From Empedobacter stercoris (GTDB lineage Bacteria; Bacteroidota; Bacteroidia; Flavobacteriales; Weeksellaceae), in the NCBI RefSeq assembly GCF_965137335.1, contig NZ_CBCRZD010000050.1: DNA of 9,828 bases; one strand, 5' to 3'. The notes below the pieces were generated by a model. The model did not search any database, was not told where the DNA came from, and saw only the letters and a list, made by a program, of their open reading frames with translations. The translations under genes were made by a program, and so were the position numbers. Within the stretch, counting starts at the first letter, position 1, and every line of letters begins with the position of its first letter. Positions 1-6,264 of this stretch are shown here, piece after piece.

Positions 1-1263
1 ACATCCTTCGCAATTTTGAGCCTGATAATGCGATAATTGCTGTATATATCCGGCTTGGGTTGTTTTTGTGCTTTCATGGGTTTTGTGCATTTTCTGACCA
101 ATCGGACACACATAANAATCTTCTTCTTGGTTGTAATAAAGGTTTTCTTTGCTAAAGGTTTTGTGNTTTTTTTGGTAATTTTTATCTTGTTCTTTTTCAA
201 AAGTATTGTACTTCACATAAGCGGTCAGCTCTTCTTTTTCAAGGTAATCGTAGTTNTCTTCGCTNCCATAGCCTGCATCNGCTGTAATGTTTTCTATTTT
301 TTTAAAGATTTCTNCCCCATAAGTTTCTTTAAGATTTTCTAAGTGTGGCTTTAAAGTTTTGGTATCTGTAGGGTTTTGATGTAAAGTGTAATTAATAATG
401 ATTTGGTTTTCTGTTGATATTTGGGCGTTGTAACCGGGTTTTAACTGTCCGTTTTGCATATGGTCTTCTTTCATACGCATAAAAGTTGCATCAGGATCGG
501 TTTTACTGTATGAGTTTCTTCCGCCTAAAATAGCTTCCTGTTCTTCATATTTCCGAAGATTTTTTTCAAAGTTCTGTTTGATGTAACGCAGTTTTGCTTT
601 AGATTTCTTGGAAGCTTTTTCATTACCCGATAATTTNGTATCTATCTGTTCAACGGTTTTTTGGATAACTTCCTGACTGATTTCCTTGAACTGAGGTGGC
701 TCGGTATCAGGATCGTCATCATTAGATATACTTTGNGCNTAATTCCATAATTCTTCTAACTGAGTAAGCATTTTAGCTTTGTTGGTTTTAATGCTTTTAC
801 CCCAAACAAAAGTGTATCTGCCTGCCTGAGCTTCTATTTTTGTGCCATCGGTGTAAATTTGTTTCATAGAAATCAATCCTTCCTCTGCTAGCATCATGAC
901 CACTTGTTTAAAGATTTCTTTAAAACTATCTTTTAATTTATCACTTCTAAATCGGTTAATGGTATTGTGATCCACAGTGCTCATTGCGGTAAGCCACATA
1001 AAGTTGATGTTTTCTCTGATAGCCAACTCTATTTTTCGTGAAGAATAAATATTGCTCATATAAGCATAAATCATCACCTTTAATAACATTTTTGGATGAT
1101 AACCCGGATTACCTTCTTTACTGTAGGCTTTTAATAGTGGCTGAATGTTAATGGACTCTACAACTTGGTCAACAACCCGAACAGGGTGTTTTTCTGAAAT
1201 TAAGTCGTCAAANGAATAAGGAAAAAGTGCGGTTTGACGCTGATTGTAATGCTTGAAATTCAT
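1..1263 (-). CDS. IS1182-family DDE transposase, C-terminus cut by window edge
   Basis: The protein cuts and pastes its own element through an RNase H-fold DDE active site. Reading from ATG at 1263 gives 421 uninterrupted codons to the window edge. The N-terminus (MNFKHYNQRQTALFPYSFDD) and the HPVRVVD and GNPGYHPKMLLKVMIYAYM blocks (about residues 26-69) are the usual IS1182 N-terminal domain, followed by STVDHNTINRFR (95-106). The first catalytic Asp is D139 in YTDGTKIEA and the second is D329 in ITADAGYGSEENY. The final catalytic Glu lies in the C-terminal part beyond position 1. A lysine-rich, probably helical insert spans about 190-245, and Cys pairs appear near 386 and 418-421 (YVCP, NCEGC). 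Ambiguous bases make a few residues uncertain (317, 366, 383), but no stop or frameshift is seen. Family members usually have about 450-550 residues, so the missing part is modest. Confidence 0.92.
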   Translation of the reverse strand, partial: MNFKHYNQRQTALFPYXFDDLISEKHPVRVVDQVVESINIQPLLKAYSKEGNPGYHPKMLLKVMIYAYMSNIYSSRKIELAIRENINFMWLTAMSTVDHNTINRFRSDKLKDSFKEIFKQVVMMLAEEGLISMKQIYTDGTKIEAQAGRYTFVWGKSIKTNKAKMLTQLEELWNXXQSISNDDDPDTEPPQFKEISQEVIQKTVEQIDXKLSGNEKASKKSKAKLRYIKQNFEKNLRKYEEQEAILGGRNSYSKTDPDATFMRMKEDHMQNGQLKPGYNAQISTENQIIINYTLHQNPTDTKTLKPHLENLKETYGXEIFKKIENITXDAGYXSEXNYDYLEKEELTAYVKYNTFEKEQDKNYQKXHKTFSKENLYYNQEEDXYVCPIGQKMHKTHESTKTTQAGYIQQLSHYQAQNCEGC

Positions 1264-1357
1264 AGAGAAATANATGGAATTCTTACATTAAATTTACAAA
1301 AAATACAGTAAAAATCCAACTATACAAGAACAGATGTATTCTAAAAAGCAAAAAAAA

Positions 1358-1384
1358 GAAGCTGTCTAGTTTTGAGACAGCTTC
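1358..1384 (-). terminator. Palindromic hairpin with U-tract: terminator of the minus-strand trio and probable IS end
   Basis: A perfect 10-bp inverted repeat (GAAGCTGTCT / AGACAGCTTC, 7-nt loop) lies 21 bp after the stop codon of the small gene ending at 1406. On the minus strand it is followed at once by eight T residues (A at 1350-1357 on the plus strand), giving a textbook intrinsic terminator for transcription arriving from the trio. The same sequence sits where the IS end should be, so it may have been brought in by the element and also shield the transposase from read-through. The two roles are compatible; the first is seen in the sequence, the second is inferred. Confidence 0.75.
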
Positions 1385-1405
1385 ATTTATATTTAAAATA
1401 TTTTA

Positions 1406-1729
1406 TTAGAGTTTTTCGTCTAAATATTCCTGAATTTTAGTTGTAATTATAGGTACAGCTATCATAATTAATCCCGAAATGACAATTTTTGTAATCCCTT
1501 TCATTGGGTATTTATTTGATGCTTTATCTCCAACCCAATTTAATGCGTTTTCAACTTTAGAAGACGTAAAATGACTATCAGTTTTTATATTCGATATAAG
1601 ACCCACAGCCTTATTCACAATAGAATTATCGTGCTTGTTTTCAGAAGCCTTCATTTCAATACGAAGCTTTCTTTTAGCAAGTCGTAAATCTTCTAAATTT
1701 TTAATTACTGGTTTTTCTTTATTTGTCAT
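1406..1729 (-). CDS. Small basic protein with one hydrophobic segment, third gene of the ytxH/holin cluster (YqjK-like role)
   Basis: I chose ATG at 1729 (MTNKEKPVIKNLEDLRLAKR, 107 aa). The longer frame from 1783 only adds 18 codons that overlap the acidic tail of the upstream gene and read as an out-of-frame extension. With this start the gene overlaps the upstream stop codon by 11 bp, which suggests translational coupling. The N-terminal half (about 6-30) is charged and helical with many Lys and Arg. A hydrophobic stretch at about 80-96 (ITKIVISGLIMIAVPII) probably spans or lies in the membrane, followed by a short charged tail. I do not recognise a named domain. The order YtxH, holin-family protein, small basic membrane protein matches the E. 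coli yqjD-yqjE-yqjK arrangement, so a YqjK-like envelope role is an inference from context. The hairpin at 1358-1384 ends the unit. Confidence 0.72.
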   Translation of the reverse strand: MTNKEKPVIKNLEDLRLAKRKLRIEMKASENKHDNSIVNKAVGLISNIKTDSHFTSSKVENALNWVGDKASNKYPMKGITKIVISGLIMIAVPIITTKIQEYLDEKL

Positions 1730-2066
1730 CTTCGTCGTCATCATCTTGGTTAGACATAGCTTCCATAGCATTCTCAATCGCAATGTTTGTTAAGAATAAT
1801 TTTAATTTCTTTCTAAACAAAAGGCATAGTACCATTACTACAAAATAAATTCCAGTAACAGTTAAGAAACCTAATCCTGTATCATCAAAATAACTGCCTA
1901 AAATAAATCCTAATGCTAAACTACCTAACAACAATAAGAACAGCGCAAAAACGGCAATAATCAGTACGTAAATCCCGCTTGCTAACATGTTACTGACAGA
2001 ATCTATCAAGTCATATTTAGTTAACGTGATTCTATTATTGATATAGGTTTTTAGATCATTAAACAT
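1719..2066 (-). CDS. Phage holin family (YqjE/PF07332-like) two-TM membrane protein
   Basis: This 115-aa protein starts with an amphipathic helix (MFNDLKTYINNRITLTKYDL, 1-20). Two hydrophobic membrane segments follow at about 30-57 and 65-84, separated by a short loop containing DDTG, then a basic helix (RKKLKLF) and an extremely acidic tail (DDDDEDDK, 108-115). The layout fits the Putative Actinobacteriophage Holin-III/YqjE superfamily. Despite the name, most chromosomal members are not phage lysis proteins and are linked to envelope or stress functions, with poorly defined biochemistry. The gene lies 62 bp downstream of the YtxH-type gene and overlaps the next gene. A TAnnTTTG match at 2087-2094 suggests it may also have its own promoter. 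Confidence 0.82.
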   Translation of the reverse strand: MFNDLKTYINNRITLTKYDLIDSVSNMLASGIYVLIIAVFALFLLLLGSLALGFILGSYFDDTGLGFLTVTGIYFVVMVLCLLFRKKLKLFLTNIAIENAMEAMSNQDDDDEDDK

Positions 2067-2086
2067 AAAAATTGTTTTAGTTTAGA

Positions 2087-2094
2087 CAAATTTA
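2087..2094 (-). promoter_or_regulatory. Candidate -7 box (TAAATTTG) upstream of the holin-family gene
   Basis: The minus strand reads TAAATTTG, a full match to the Bacteroidetes -7 consensus TAnnTTTG, about 20 nt before the ATG at 2066. No clear -33 TTTG is found at the usual distance, and the motif is easily made by chance in DNA this AT-rich. A 7-bp inverted repeat (AGTTTAG / CTAAACT) with a long spacer surrounds it, but it is too weak to call. Confidence 0.35.
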
Positions 2095-2128
2095 ATTATA
2101 ATTTTTAAGGATTATTGACTAAACTGAA

Positions 2129-2488
2129 TTAAACTCCTACGTTTTCTTGAAATTCGTCTTTTAAATCTTCTTTAGCTTGATTTGTTTTAGTTTTCAAATC
2201 TTTTCCAGCTTCTTTGGCTTTCGCAACAAATTCGTCTTTTTGATCTGCTAATTTAGATTTAATTTCTTCTAATTTAGCTTCTAATTCTTTTTTTGTTTGC
2301 TTTGCTTTATCAGAAAAATCATTTGCGTATTTATCTAACTCTTTTTTGTATTTGTCAGCTTCTTTTTTTAATTTTTTGCGCGTGTCTTTCCCTGATTCTG
2401 GCGCGTACAATAAACCTACTACTGCTCCGATTGCTGTTCCAATTGCTAAACCTGCTAATAATTTAGTTGCATTATTTAATTTACTCAT
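2129..2488 (-). CDS. YtxH domain-containing protein
   Basis: This 119-aa protein has a short polar N-terminus, a Gly/Ala-rich hydrophobic segment (about 9-28, LLAGLAIGTAIGAVVGLLYA) and the typical YtxH junction LYAPESGKDTRKKL (27-40). The rest, to residue 115, is one long Lys/Glu/Asp-rich amphipathic helix, probably coiled coil. That is the standard architecture of YtxH (PF12732) proteins and is similar to DUF883/YqjD proteins of E. coli: a single membrane anchor with a cytoplasmic helical tail. B. subtilis YtxH is a general stress protein. Molecular function is not established. It is the first gene of the minus-strand trio and is divergent from the aminotransferase gene across 100 bp of very AT-rich DNA, in which I could not find a convincing promoter for either direction. 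Confidence 0.9.
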   Translation of the reverse strand: MSKLNNATKLLAGLAIGTAIGAVVGLLYAPESGKDTRKKLKKEADKYKKELDKYANDFSDKAKQTKKELEAKLEEIKSKLADQKDEFVAKAKEAGKDLKTKTNQAKEDLKDEFQENVGV

Positions 2489-2588
2489 AATAAAGTTTTT
2501 TTTGAGATTAAACGTTTTTTATATTTACACATTAAAATTACAAAAACAATACCAAAGAATTAAATTTAAATTTAAAAAATTACAATAA

Positions 2589-3791
2589 ATGTTAATATTA
2601 TCTGAAAAATCACAAAATATGCCAGCTTCTCCTATTAGAAAGTTGGTTCCATACGCAGATGCAGCTAAAAAGAGAGGTACAAAAGTATATCATCTGAACA
2701 TTGGTCAACCTGATATAGAATCGCCAAAAGCTGTTTTAGAAGGATTGAAAAAATTTCCATCTAACATTATTTCTTACACGCATTCAGAAGGAACGTTAGA
2801 ATATCGTCAAGCGTTGGCAGACTATTTCACTAATCGTGGAATTGAATTAACTCCAGAGAATTTTATTGCTACGTTAGGAGGTTCAGAAGCTTTATTGTTT
2901 ATTTTTGGGATTATCGCAAATCCGGGTGATGAAATCATTATTCCAGAACCTTTTTACGCAAATTACAATGGATTTACGTGTGAAAATGATGTAAATATTG
3001 TTCCTGTACCTTCAACAATTGAGAATAATTTTGCTTTACCTTCTGTCGAAGAGTTTGCAAAAAAGATTACAGATAAAACGCGGGCAATTTTAATTTGTAA
3101 TCCTGGAAATCCAACTGGTTATGTTTATTCGAAAGAAGAATTAAATCAATTGAAAGATTTAGTTTTAGAACATGATATTTATTTAATTGCAGATGAAGTG
3201 TATGCTGAATATTTATATACAGAAGAAGAATTTACATCTATTTTAAGTTTTCCAGAATTAAAAGATAATGCAATTGTAATTGATTCTGAATCGAAACGTT
3301 TTTCTTTATGTGGTGCTCGTTCTGGAGCGTTAATTACACGAAACGAAAAGTTCTTAAAAGCAGCTATGTTGTATGCACAAGCGCGTTTGAGTCCAGTTGA
3401 GATTTCTCAATACATTGCAACATTAGCGCATAAAAATGTAGGATCTTATTTCGAAGATTGTCGTACAGAATATTTAAAACGTCGCAATACATTAATAGAA
3501 GGTTTAAAACAGATTCCAGGGGTGGTTTGTCCAAATCCAAAAGGTGCTTTCTATTGTATGATTCAATTACCAGTTGATAATGCGGAAAAATTTGCAATTT
3601 GGTTGTTAGAGTCATTTTCGTCAAATGGGGAAACTGTCATGTTGGCACCAGGAGCGGGATTTTACTCAACTCCAAATTCAGGAATACAAGAAGTTCGTTT
3701 GGCATATGTGCTAAAAGAAGAAGATTTAGTACGTTCTGTAGAATTACTAAAAGAAGCTTTAGAACAATATCCAGGAACAATTAGATCATAA
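2589..3791 (+). CDS. Class I/II PLP-dependent aminotransferase (aspartate aminotransferase-like)
   Basis: This 400-aa cytoplasmic enzyme transfers amino groups using pyridoxal phosphate. Fold type I motifs are complete. NIGQPDIESP lies at 37-46, and YTHSEGTLEYR at 63-73 (substrate/phosphate side). NPGNPTG lies at 171-177 with the cofactor-ring Asn at N174. ADEVY at 201-205 supplies D202, which pairs with the pyridine nitrogen, and Y205. The Schiff-base lysine is K236 in SESKRFSLCGAR, with R244 binding the phosphate. R370 in QEVRLAYV is positioned to hold the substrate carboxylate. Length is normal for the family. Start choice is the first ATG; an ATG at codon 11 would remove the arm MLILSEKSQN and is possible. 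MurB follows after 13 bp, so the two are probably co-transcribed. Substrate specificity (Asp, Tyr or other) cannot be read from the sequence, so I give no gene symbol. Confidence 0.93.
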   Translation: MLILSEKSQNMPASPIRKLVPYADAAKKRGTKVYHLNIGQPDIESPKAVLEGLKKFPSNIISYTHSEGTLEYRQALADYFTNRGIELTPENFIATLGGSEALLFIFGIIANPGDEIIIPEPFYANYNGFTCENDVNIVPVPSTIENNFALPSVEEFAKKITDKTRAILICNPGNPTGYVYSKEELNQLKDLVLEHDIYLIADEVYAEYLYTEEEFTSILSFPELKDNAIVIDSESKRFSLCGARSGALITRNEKFLKAAMLYAQARLSPVEISQYIATLAHKNVGSYFEDCRTEYLKRRNTLIEGLKQIPGVVCPNPKGAFYCMIQLPVDNAEKFAIWLLESFSSNGETVMLAPGAGFYSTPNSGIQEVRLAYVLKEEDLVRSVELLKEALEQYPGTIRS

Positions 3792-3804
3792 GAAATATAC
3801 GAAG

Positions 3805-4824
3805 ATGGAAATCATCGAAAATTATTCATTAAAATTATATAACACATTCGGAATAGAAGCAAAAGCAAAATATTTTGCAGATGTCGCAACTATTCAAGAT
3901 TTACGAAAAGTATTGGTTTTTCGTCGTCAAAAAAATCTTCCCATTTTATTTATTGGAGGAGGAAGTAATATGCTTTTTGTAGACGATTTTCCAGGAATTG
4001 TGTTAAAATTAAATTTGAAAGGAATCGAAATTATCAATGAAGAGGATGATTTTGTGTACATAAAAGCGCAAGGAAGCGAAAATTGGCACAATTTTGTTCA
4101 ATGGACGTTGGAAAATGATTTCGGAGGATTAGAAAATCTTTCTTTAATTCCAGGAAATGTTGGAACAGCACCGATGCAAAACATTGGAGCCTATGGCGTT
4201 GAAGTAAAAGATTATATTGAAGAAGTTCAAACATTAGAATTAGAAACAGGCGACGAGCGTACTTTTACAAATGAAGAGTGTCAGTTTGGTTACCGTGAAT
4301 CTGTTTTCAAGAATGAATTAAGAGGTCAATATGTTTTGGTAGCAGTTACATTTAAGTTATCAAAGAGAAATCATCAATTGCATATCGATTATGGGGCAAT
4401 AAAATCTGAATTGGAAAAGGAGCAAATTTTTGAGCCTTCAATTCAAGAAATTAGTGCAGCCGTGATCAAAATACGTCAAAGTAAATTACCAGATCCTTCG
4501 CAAATAGGAAACTCGGGAAGTTTCTTTAAAAATCCTGTTATTACGAACGAAGAATTTGTGGAGATTGAAAAACGTCATCCCGAAATTTCTCATTATAAAA
4601 CTGATTCGGGTATAAAATTAGCTGCAGGTTGGTTAATTGAACATGCTGGTTGGAAAGGAAAGCGTTTTGGTGATGCTGGTGTTCACGATAAACAAGCATT
4701 GGTTTTGGTGAATTATGGTAATGCTACAGGACGTGAAATATATGATTTGTCTGAACAAATTATTGAAGATGTGAAGTCTAAGTACGGTGTCACATTAGTC
4801 AGAGAAGTTAATATTATTCAATAA
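3805..4824 (+). CDS. murB: UDP-N-acetylenolpyruvoylglucosamine reductase (UDP-N-acetylmuramate dehydrogenase)
   Basis: MurB reduces UDP-GlcNAc-enolpyruvate to UDP-MurNAc with NADPH and bound FAD, the second committed step of peptidoglycan synthesis in the cytoplasm. The FAD-binding domain shows FIGGGSNML at 49-57 and the PGNVGTAPMQNIGAYG block at 116-131. The substrate domain carries FGYRESVFK at 161-169, with R164 as the conserved active-site Arg. GNSGSFFKNP at 235-244 holds the proton-donating Ser (S239, equivalent to Ser229 of E. coli). VREVN at 332-336 holds the catalytic Glu (E334, equivalent to Glu325). The YRES segment and 339-aa length fit the E. coli-like type I enzyme. All key residues are present, so it should be active. 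It is the second gene after the aminotransferase (13-bp gap), and transcription ends at the hairpin 4849-4881. Confidence 0.97.
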   Translation: MEIIENYSLKLYNTFGIEAKAKYFADVATIQDLRKVLVFRRQKNLPILFIGGGSNMLFVDDFPGIVLKLNLKGIEIINEEDDFVYIKAQGSENWHNFVQWTLENDFGGLENLSLIPGNVGTAPMQNIGAYGVEVKDYIEEVQTLELETGDERTFTNEECQFGYRESVFKNELRGQYVLVAVTFKLSKRNHQLHIDYGAIKSELEKEQIFEPSIQEISAAVIKIRQSKLPDPSQIGNSGSFFKNPVITNEEFVEIEKRHPEISHYKTDSGIKLAAGWLIEHAGWKGKRFGDAGVHDKQALVLVNYGNATGREIYDLSEQIIEDVKSKYGVTLVREVNIIQ

Positions 4825-4848
4825 TTAAAATCCTATTTTTATTTATAC

Positions 4849-4881
4849 AATGCCCATAAAGTATCTAACTTTTTGGGCATT
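4849..4881 (+). terminator. Intrinsic terminator after murB, probably bidirectional
   Basis: A long stem of 14 positions with a single T-T mismatch closes on a 5-nt loop: AATGCCCATAAAGT pairs with ACTTTTTGGGCATT. A further T4 follows on the plus strand (4882-4885), giving a typical intrinsic terminator 24 bp after the murB stop. The convergent regulator gene ends at 4884, right against the hairpin. In that direction the stem is followed only by an A/T-rich stretch, so termination there is likely but less certain. Confidence 0.88.
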
Positions 4882-4883
4882 TT

Positions 4884-6089
4884 TTATAAAGAATTTCGAC
4901 TATCAATACCTAATGTTGTGTAAATTACTTTTAAATGGTACTTAACTGTATTTTCAGAAATATATAATTGAGTAGCGATCTCTTTGTTGGTTAACCCTTT
5001 TCTTACAAAATCAATGATTTCTAACTGTCTTTCAGACAGATTGTAGTCCGAAAAAGTGAATATTTTCTCGTTTTTTGATTTATTATCAATTAAATCTGAG
5101 AGTTCTTTGCGCATTCTTTCGTTCTCATTTTCAACTAATATTCTTTTTTCTTTATTAATTTTATTGTATTTGAAAAGAACTAAAAGTAAAATAGCTAAAA
5201 TGGTAGAAATTATACCTAAAAAAAATTTGATATTTTTTTGATTTCGAACCTCTAAATTATTTCGTTTATTGATAATTTCTTTCTCTAAACTTTGTAATTT
5301 TCCACTTTGATTTATTGCGTCGTAATCGGTTGCAAGATCATTTACAATTAATCGCGTTTTGTAAGCTTTTTCCCAATCTTCATTTTGCGCATAATGCCAA
5401 GTAAGAGATTCGTACATATTCAGAATATATAATTTTGTATTGAATTTTTTAGCATAGTAAAGTCCGTTTTCAAAAGCCTTTATCGCTTTTTGATCTTCAT
5501 TGGTTTCGGTGTAAAGATGCAATAGTTTTCGATATATATTTGGTAAATGTTTGGGTGATTCTTTTTTTAATACATCTACAGCTTCATTATATTCTTTTTC
5601 AGCTTGTTGATAATCCTTATTAAGGATATTGATTGTGCCTAAAACAGAAATATAAAAAGCATACGTTTCTGGATCTAAAAAATGAAGATTATTCTTTTCT
5701 ACTTTTTTAAGCAATTCATTTACATTATCATATTTAAGGTAATCAAACTGAATGAAAATTCGCTCAATTAAAATTTTTGTTTCAACTTCTTTTTTACGGT
5801 TAGGATCCTTTAATCCATATTTTTCAGCAATATTTAGATTTTCTTCAGCTTCTGGATAATTCAATAAAGTTTTATAGGTAATATATTTTAATAAATACAA
5901 ATTGTATAAATCATAATTACTAACTCTCTCAGAGTAGATAAGACTATCTAATTTGAAAATAGATTTATTATAAGCACCAATTTGGTTGAAATTACTAATC
6001 TCTTTCTTTAGAATTTCGGAATTAATTGTGTTTCCAAACCCTACTTGAGTATAAAAAGAAAAAAATAATAATAAGAGAAATTTTTTCAA
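4884..6089 (-). CDS. Membrane-spanning TPR protein with LuxR-type HTH (one-component transcription regulator)
   Basis: This 401-aa protein starts with a signal peptide (MKKFLLLLFFSFYTQVGFGN). Next comes a helical region with TPR-like repeats over about 30-265 (for example KDYQQAEKEYNEAVDVL at 158-174, EDQKAIKAFENGLYYAKK at 198-215 and EDWEKAYKTRL at 237-247), a single TM segment (about 288-306), a charged coiled linker (310-342) and a C-terminal GerE/LuxR HTH (about 350-401, LSERQLEIIDFVRKGLTNKE). The recognition helix is around 378-391 (SENTVKYHLKVIYT). Predicted topology places the TPRs in the periplasm and the HTH in the cytoplasm, so it could pass an envelope signal straight to DNA. No receiver domain is present, so phosphorelay control is unlikely. 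It is divergent from two secreted-protein genes, which are natural target candidates. Target and ligand are unknown. Confidence 0.9.
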   Translation of the reverse strand: MKKFLLLLFFSFYTQVGFGNTINSEILKKEISNFNQIGAYNKSIFKLDSLIYSERVSNYDLYNLYLLKYITYKTLLNYPEAEENLNIAEKYGLKDPNRKKEVETKILIERIFIQFDYLKYDNVNELLKKVEKNNLHFLDPETYAFYISVLGTINILNKDYQQAEKEYNEAVDVLKKESPKHLPNIYRKLLHLYTETNEDQKAIKAFENGLYYAKKFNTKLYILNMYESLTWHYAQNEDWEKAYKTRLIVNDLATDYDAINQSGKLQSLEKEIINKRNNLEVRNQKNIKFFLGIISTILAILLLVLFKYNKINKEKRILVENENERMRKELSDLIDNKSKNEKIFTFSDYNLSERQLEIIDFVRKGLTNKEIATQLYISENTVKYHLKVIYTTLGIDSRNSL

Positions 6090-6123
6090 GATTTAGATCA
6101 TTTAGTTGATTATATGCGTTCTA

Positions 6124-6170
6124 CATAGACTACCCGTAGGTAGTTTAATATAAACTACCCATTAACTATG
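6124..6170. promoter_or_regulatory. Nested inverted/direct repeat, candidate operator or leader structure
   Basis: Between the regulator gene and the divergent secreted-protein gene lie overlapping repeats. GGTAGTTTA (6139-6147) and TAAACTACC (6151-6159) form a perfect 9-bp inverted repeat with a 3-bp centre. ACTACC (6129-6134) and GGTAGT (6139-6144) form a second, alternative one. The 12-mers CATAGACTACCC (6124-6135) and TATAAACTACCC (6149-6160) repeat directly with a 25-bp period at 10/12 identity. Outer CATAG/CTATG copies enclose the set. The elements lie just downstream of the -7 box at 6174-6182 (minus strand), where a bound protein would block or control the regulator gene. Alternatively they form competing hairpins in its 5' leader. 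Autoregulation by the LuxR-type protein is an inference. Confidence 0.55.
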
Positions 6171-6173
6171 CTT

Positions 6174-6182
6174 GCAAAAGTA
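6174..6182 (-). promoter_or_regulatory. -7 promoter box (TACTTTTGC) for the TPR/LuxR regulator gene
   Basis: The minus strand reads TACTTTTGC, a full match to the extended Bacteroidetes -7 element TAnnTTTGC. It lies about 85 nt upstream of the regulator ATG at 6089, so transcription would begin near 6168 and leave a leader of about 80 nt containing the repeat set at 6124-6170. No clear TTTG is seen at the -33 position, which may mean that an activator is needed. Confidence 0.5.
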
Positions 6183-6264
6183 GGAATTTATTTTATGATT
6201 TTTAAAATTTGTGAAGATTTATAACAAATGTAAGTCGTAATAAATTAGATAATTAAATAGAAAT

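Larger units (their letters stand above)
1..1384 (-). mobile_element. IS1182-type insertion sequence, one end only (partial)
   Basis: The segment contains a minus-strand IS1182-family transposase and a 120-bp 5' flank that ends in a 10-bp palindrome at 1358-1384, only 21 bp from the stop codon of the neighbouring gene. I infer the element's transposase-proximal end lies at about 1384, because the palindrome starts with GAAGCTGTCTCAAAA read inward, which resembles terminal repeats I recall for such elements in this group. That resemblance is from memory, not a search. The distal end and its inverted repeat lie outside the window, so neither the exact boundary nor a target-site duplication can be confirmed. 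Eleven ambiguous bases fall in this segment, as expected when several slightly different copies are merged in an assembly. Confidence 0.75.

Noticed and set aside
37..342. Open frame on the plus strand, 101 codons
   Set aside because: It is antisense to the well-matched IS1182 transposase, has ambiguous residues and a Phe-rich composition typical of the reverse strand of Lys/Glu codons.
1719..2066. Holin-family gene as evidence of a prophage
   Set aside because: No endolysin, capsid, tail or integrase gene is nearby, and the ytxH neighbour fits the chromosomal YqjE-like class.
2346..2588. Plus-strand frame of 80 codons ahead of the aminotransferase
   Set aside because: Its first half is antisense to the YtxH gene and the rest is translated AT-rich intergenic DNA; no family resemblance.
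2489..2588. TTTG (2501-2504) and TATATTTA (2520-2527) as a promoter for the aminotransferase
   Set aside because: The -7 match is imperfect and the 15-bp spacer is shorter than the usual Bacteroidetes spacing; too weak to annotate.
3364..3624. Minus-strand frame inside the aminotransferase gene
   Set aside because: Shadow of a gene with all catalytic motifs in the other strand; no coding character of its own. The frames at 3599-3784 and 4034-4234 are rejected for the same reason.
4849..4881. Hairpin after murB as a small RNA or attenuator
   Set aside because: Position after the stop, a near-perfect stem and a T-tract are fully explained by an intrinsic terminator between convergent genes.
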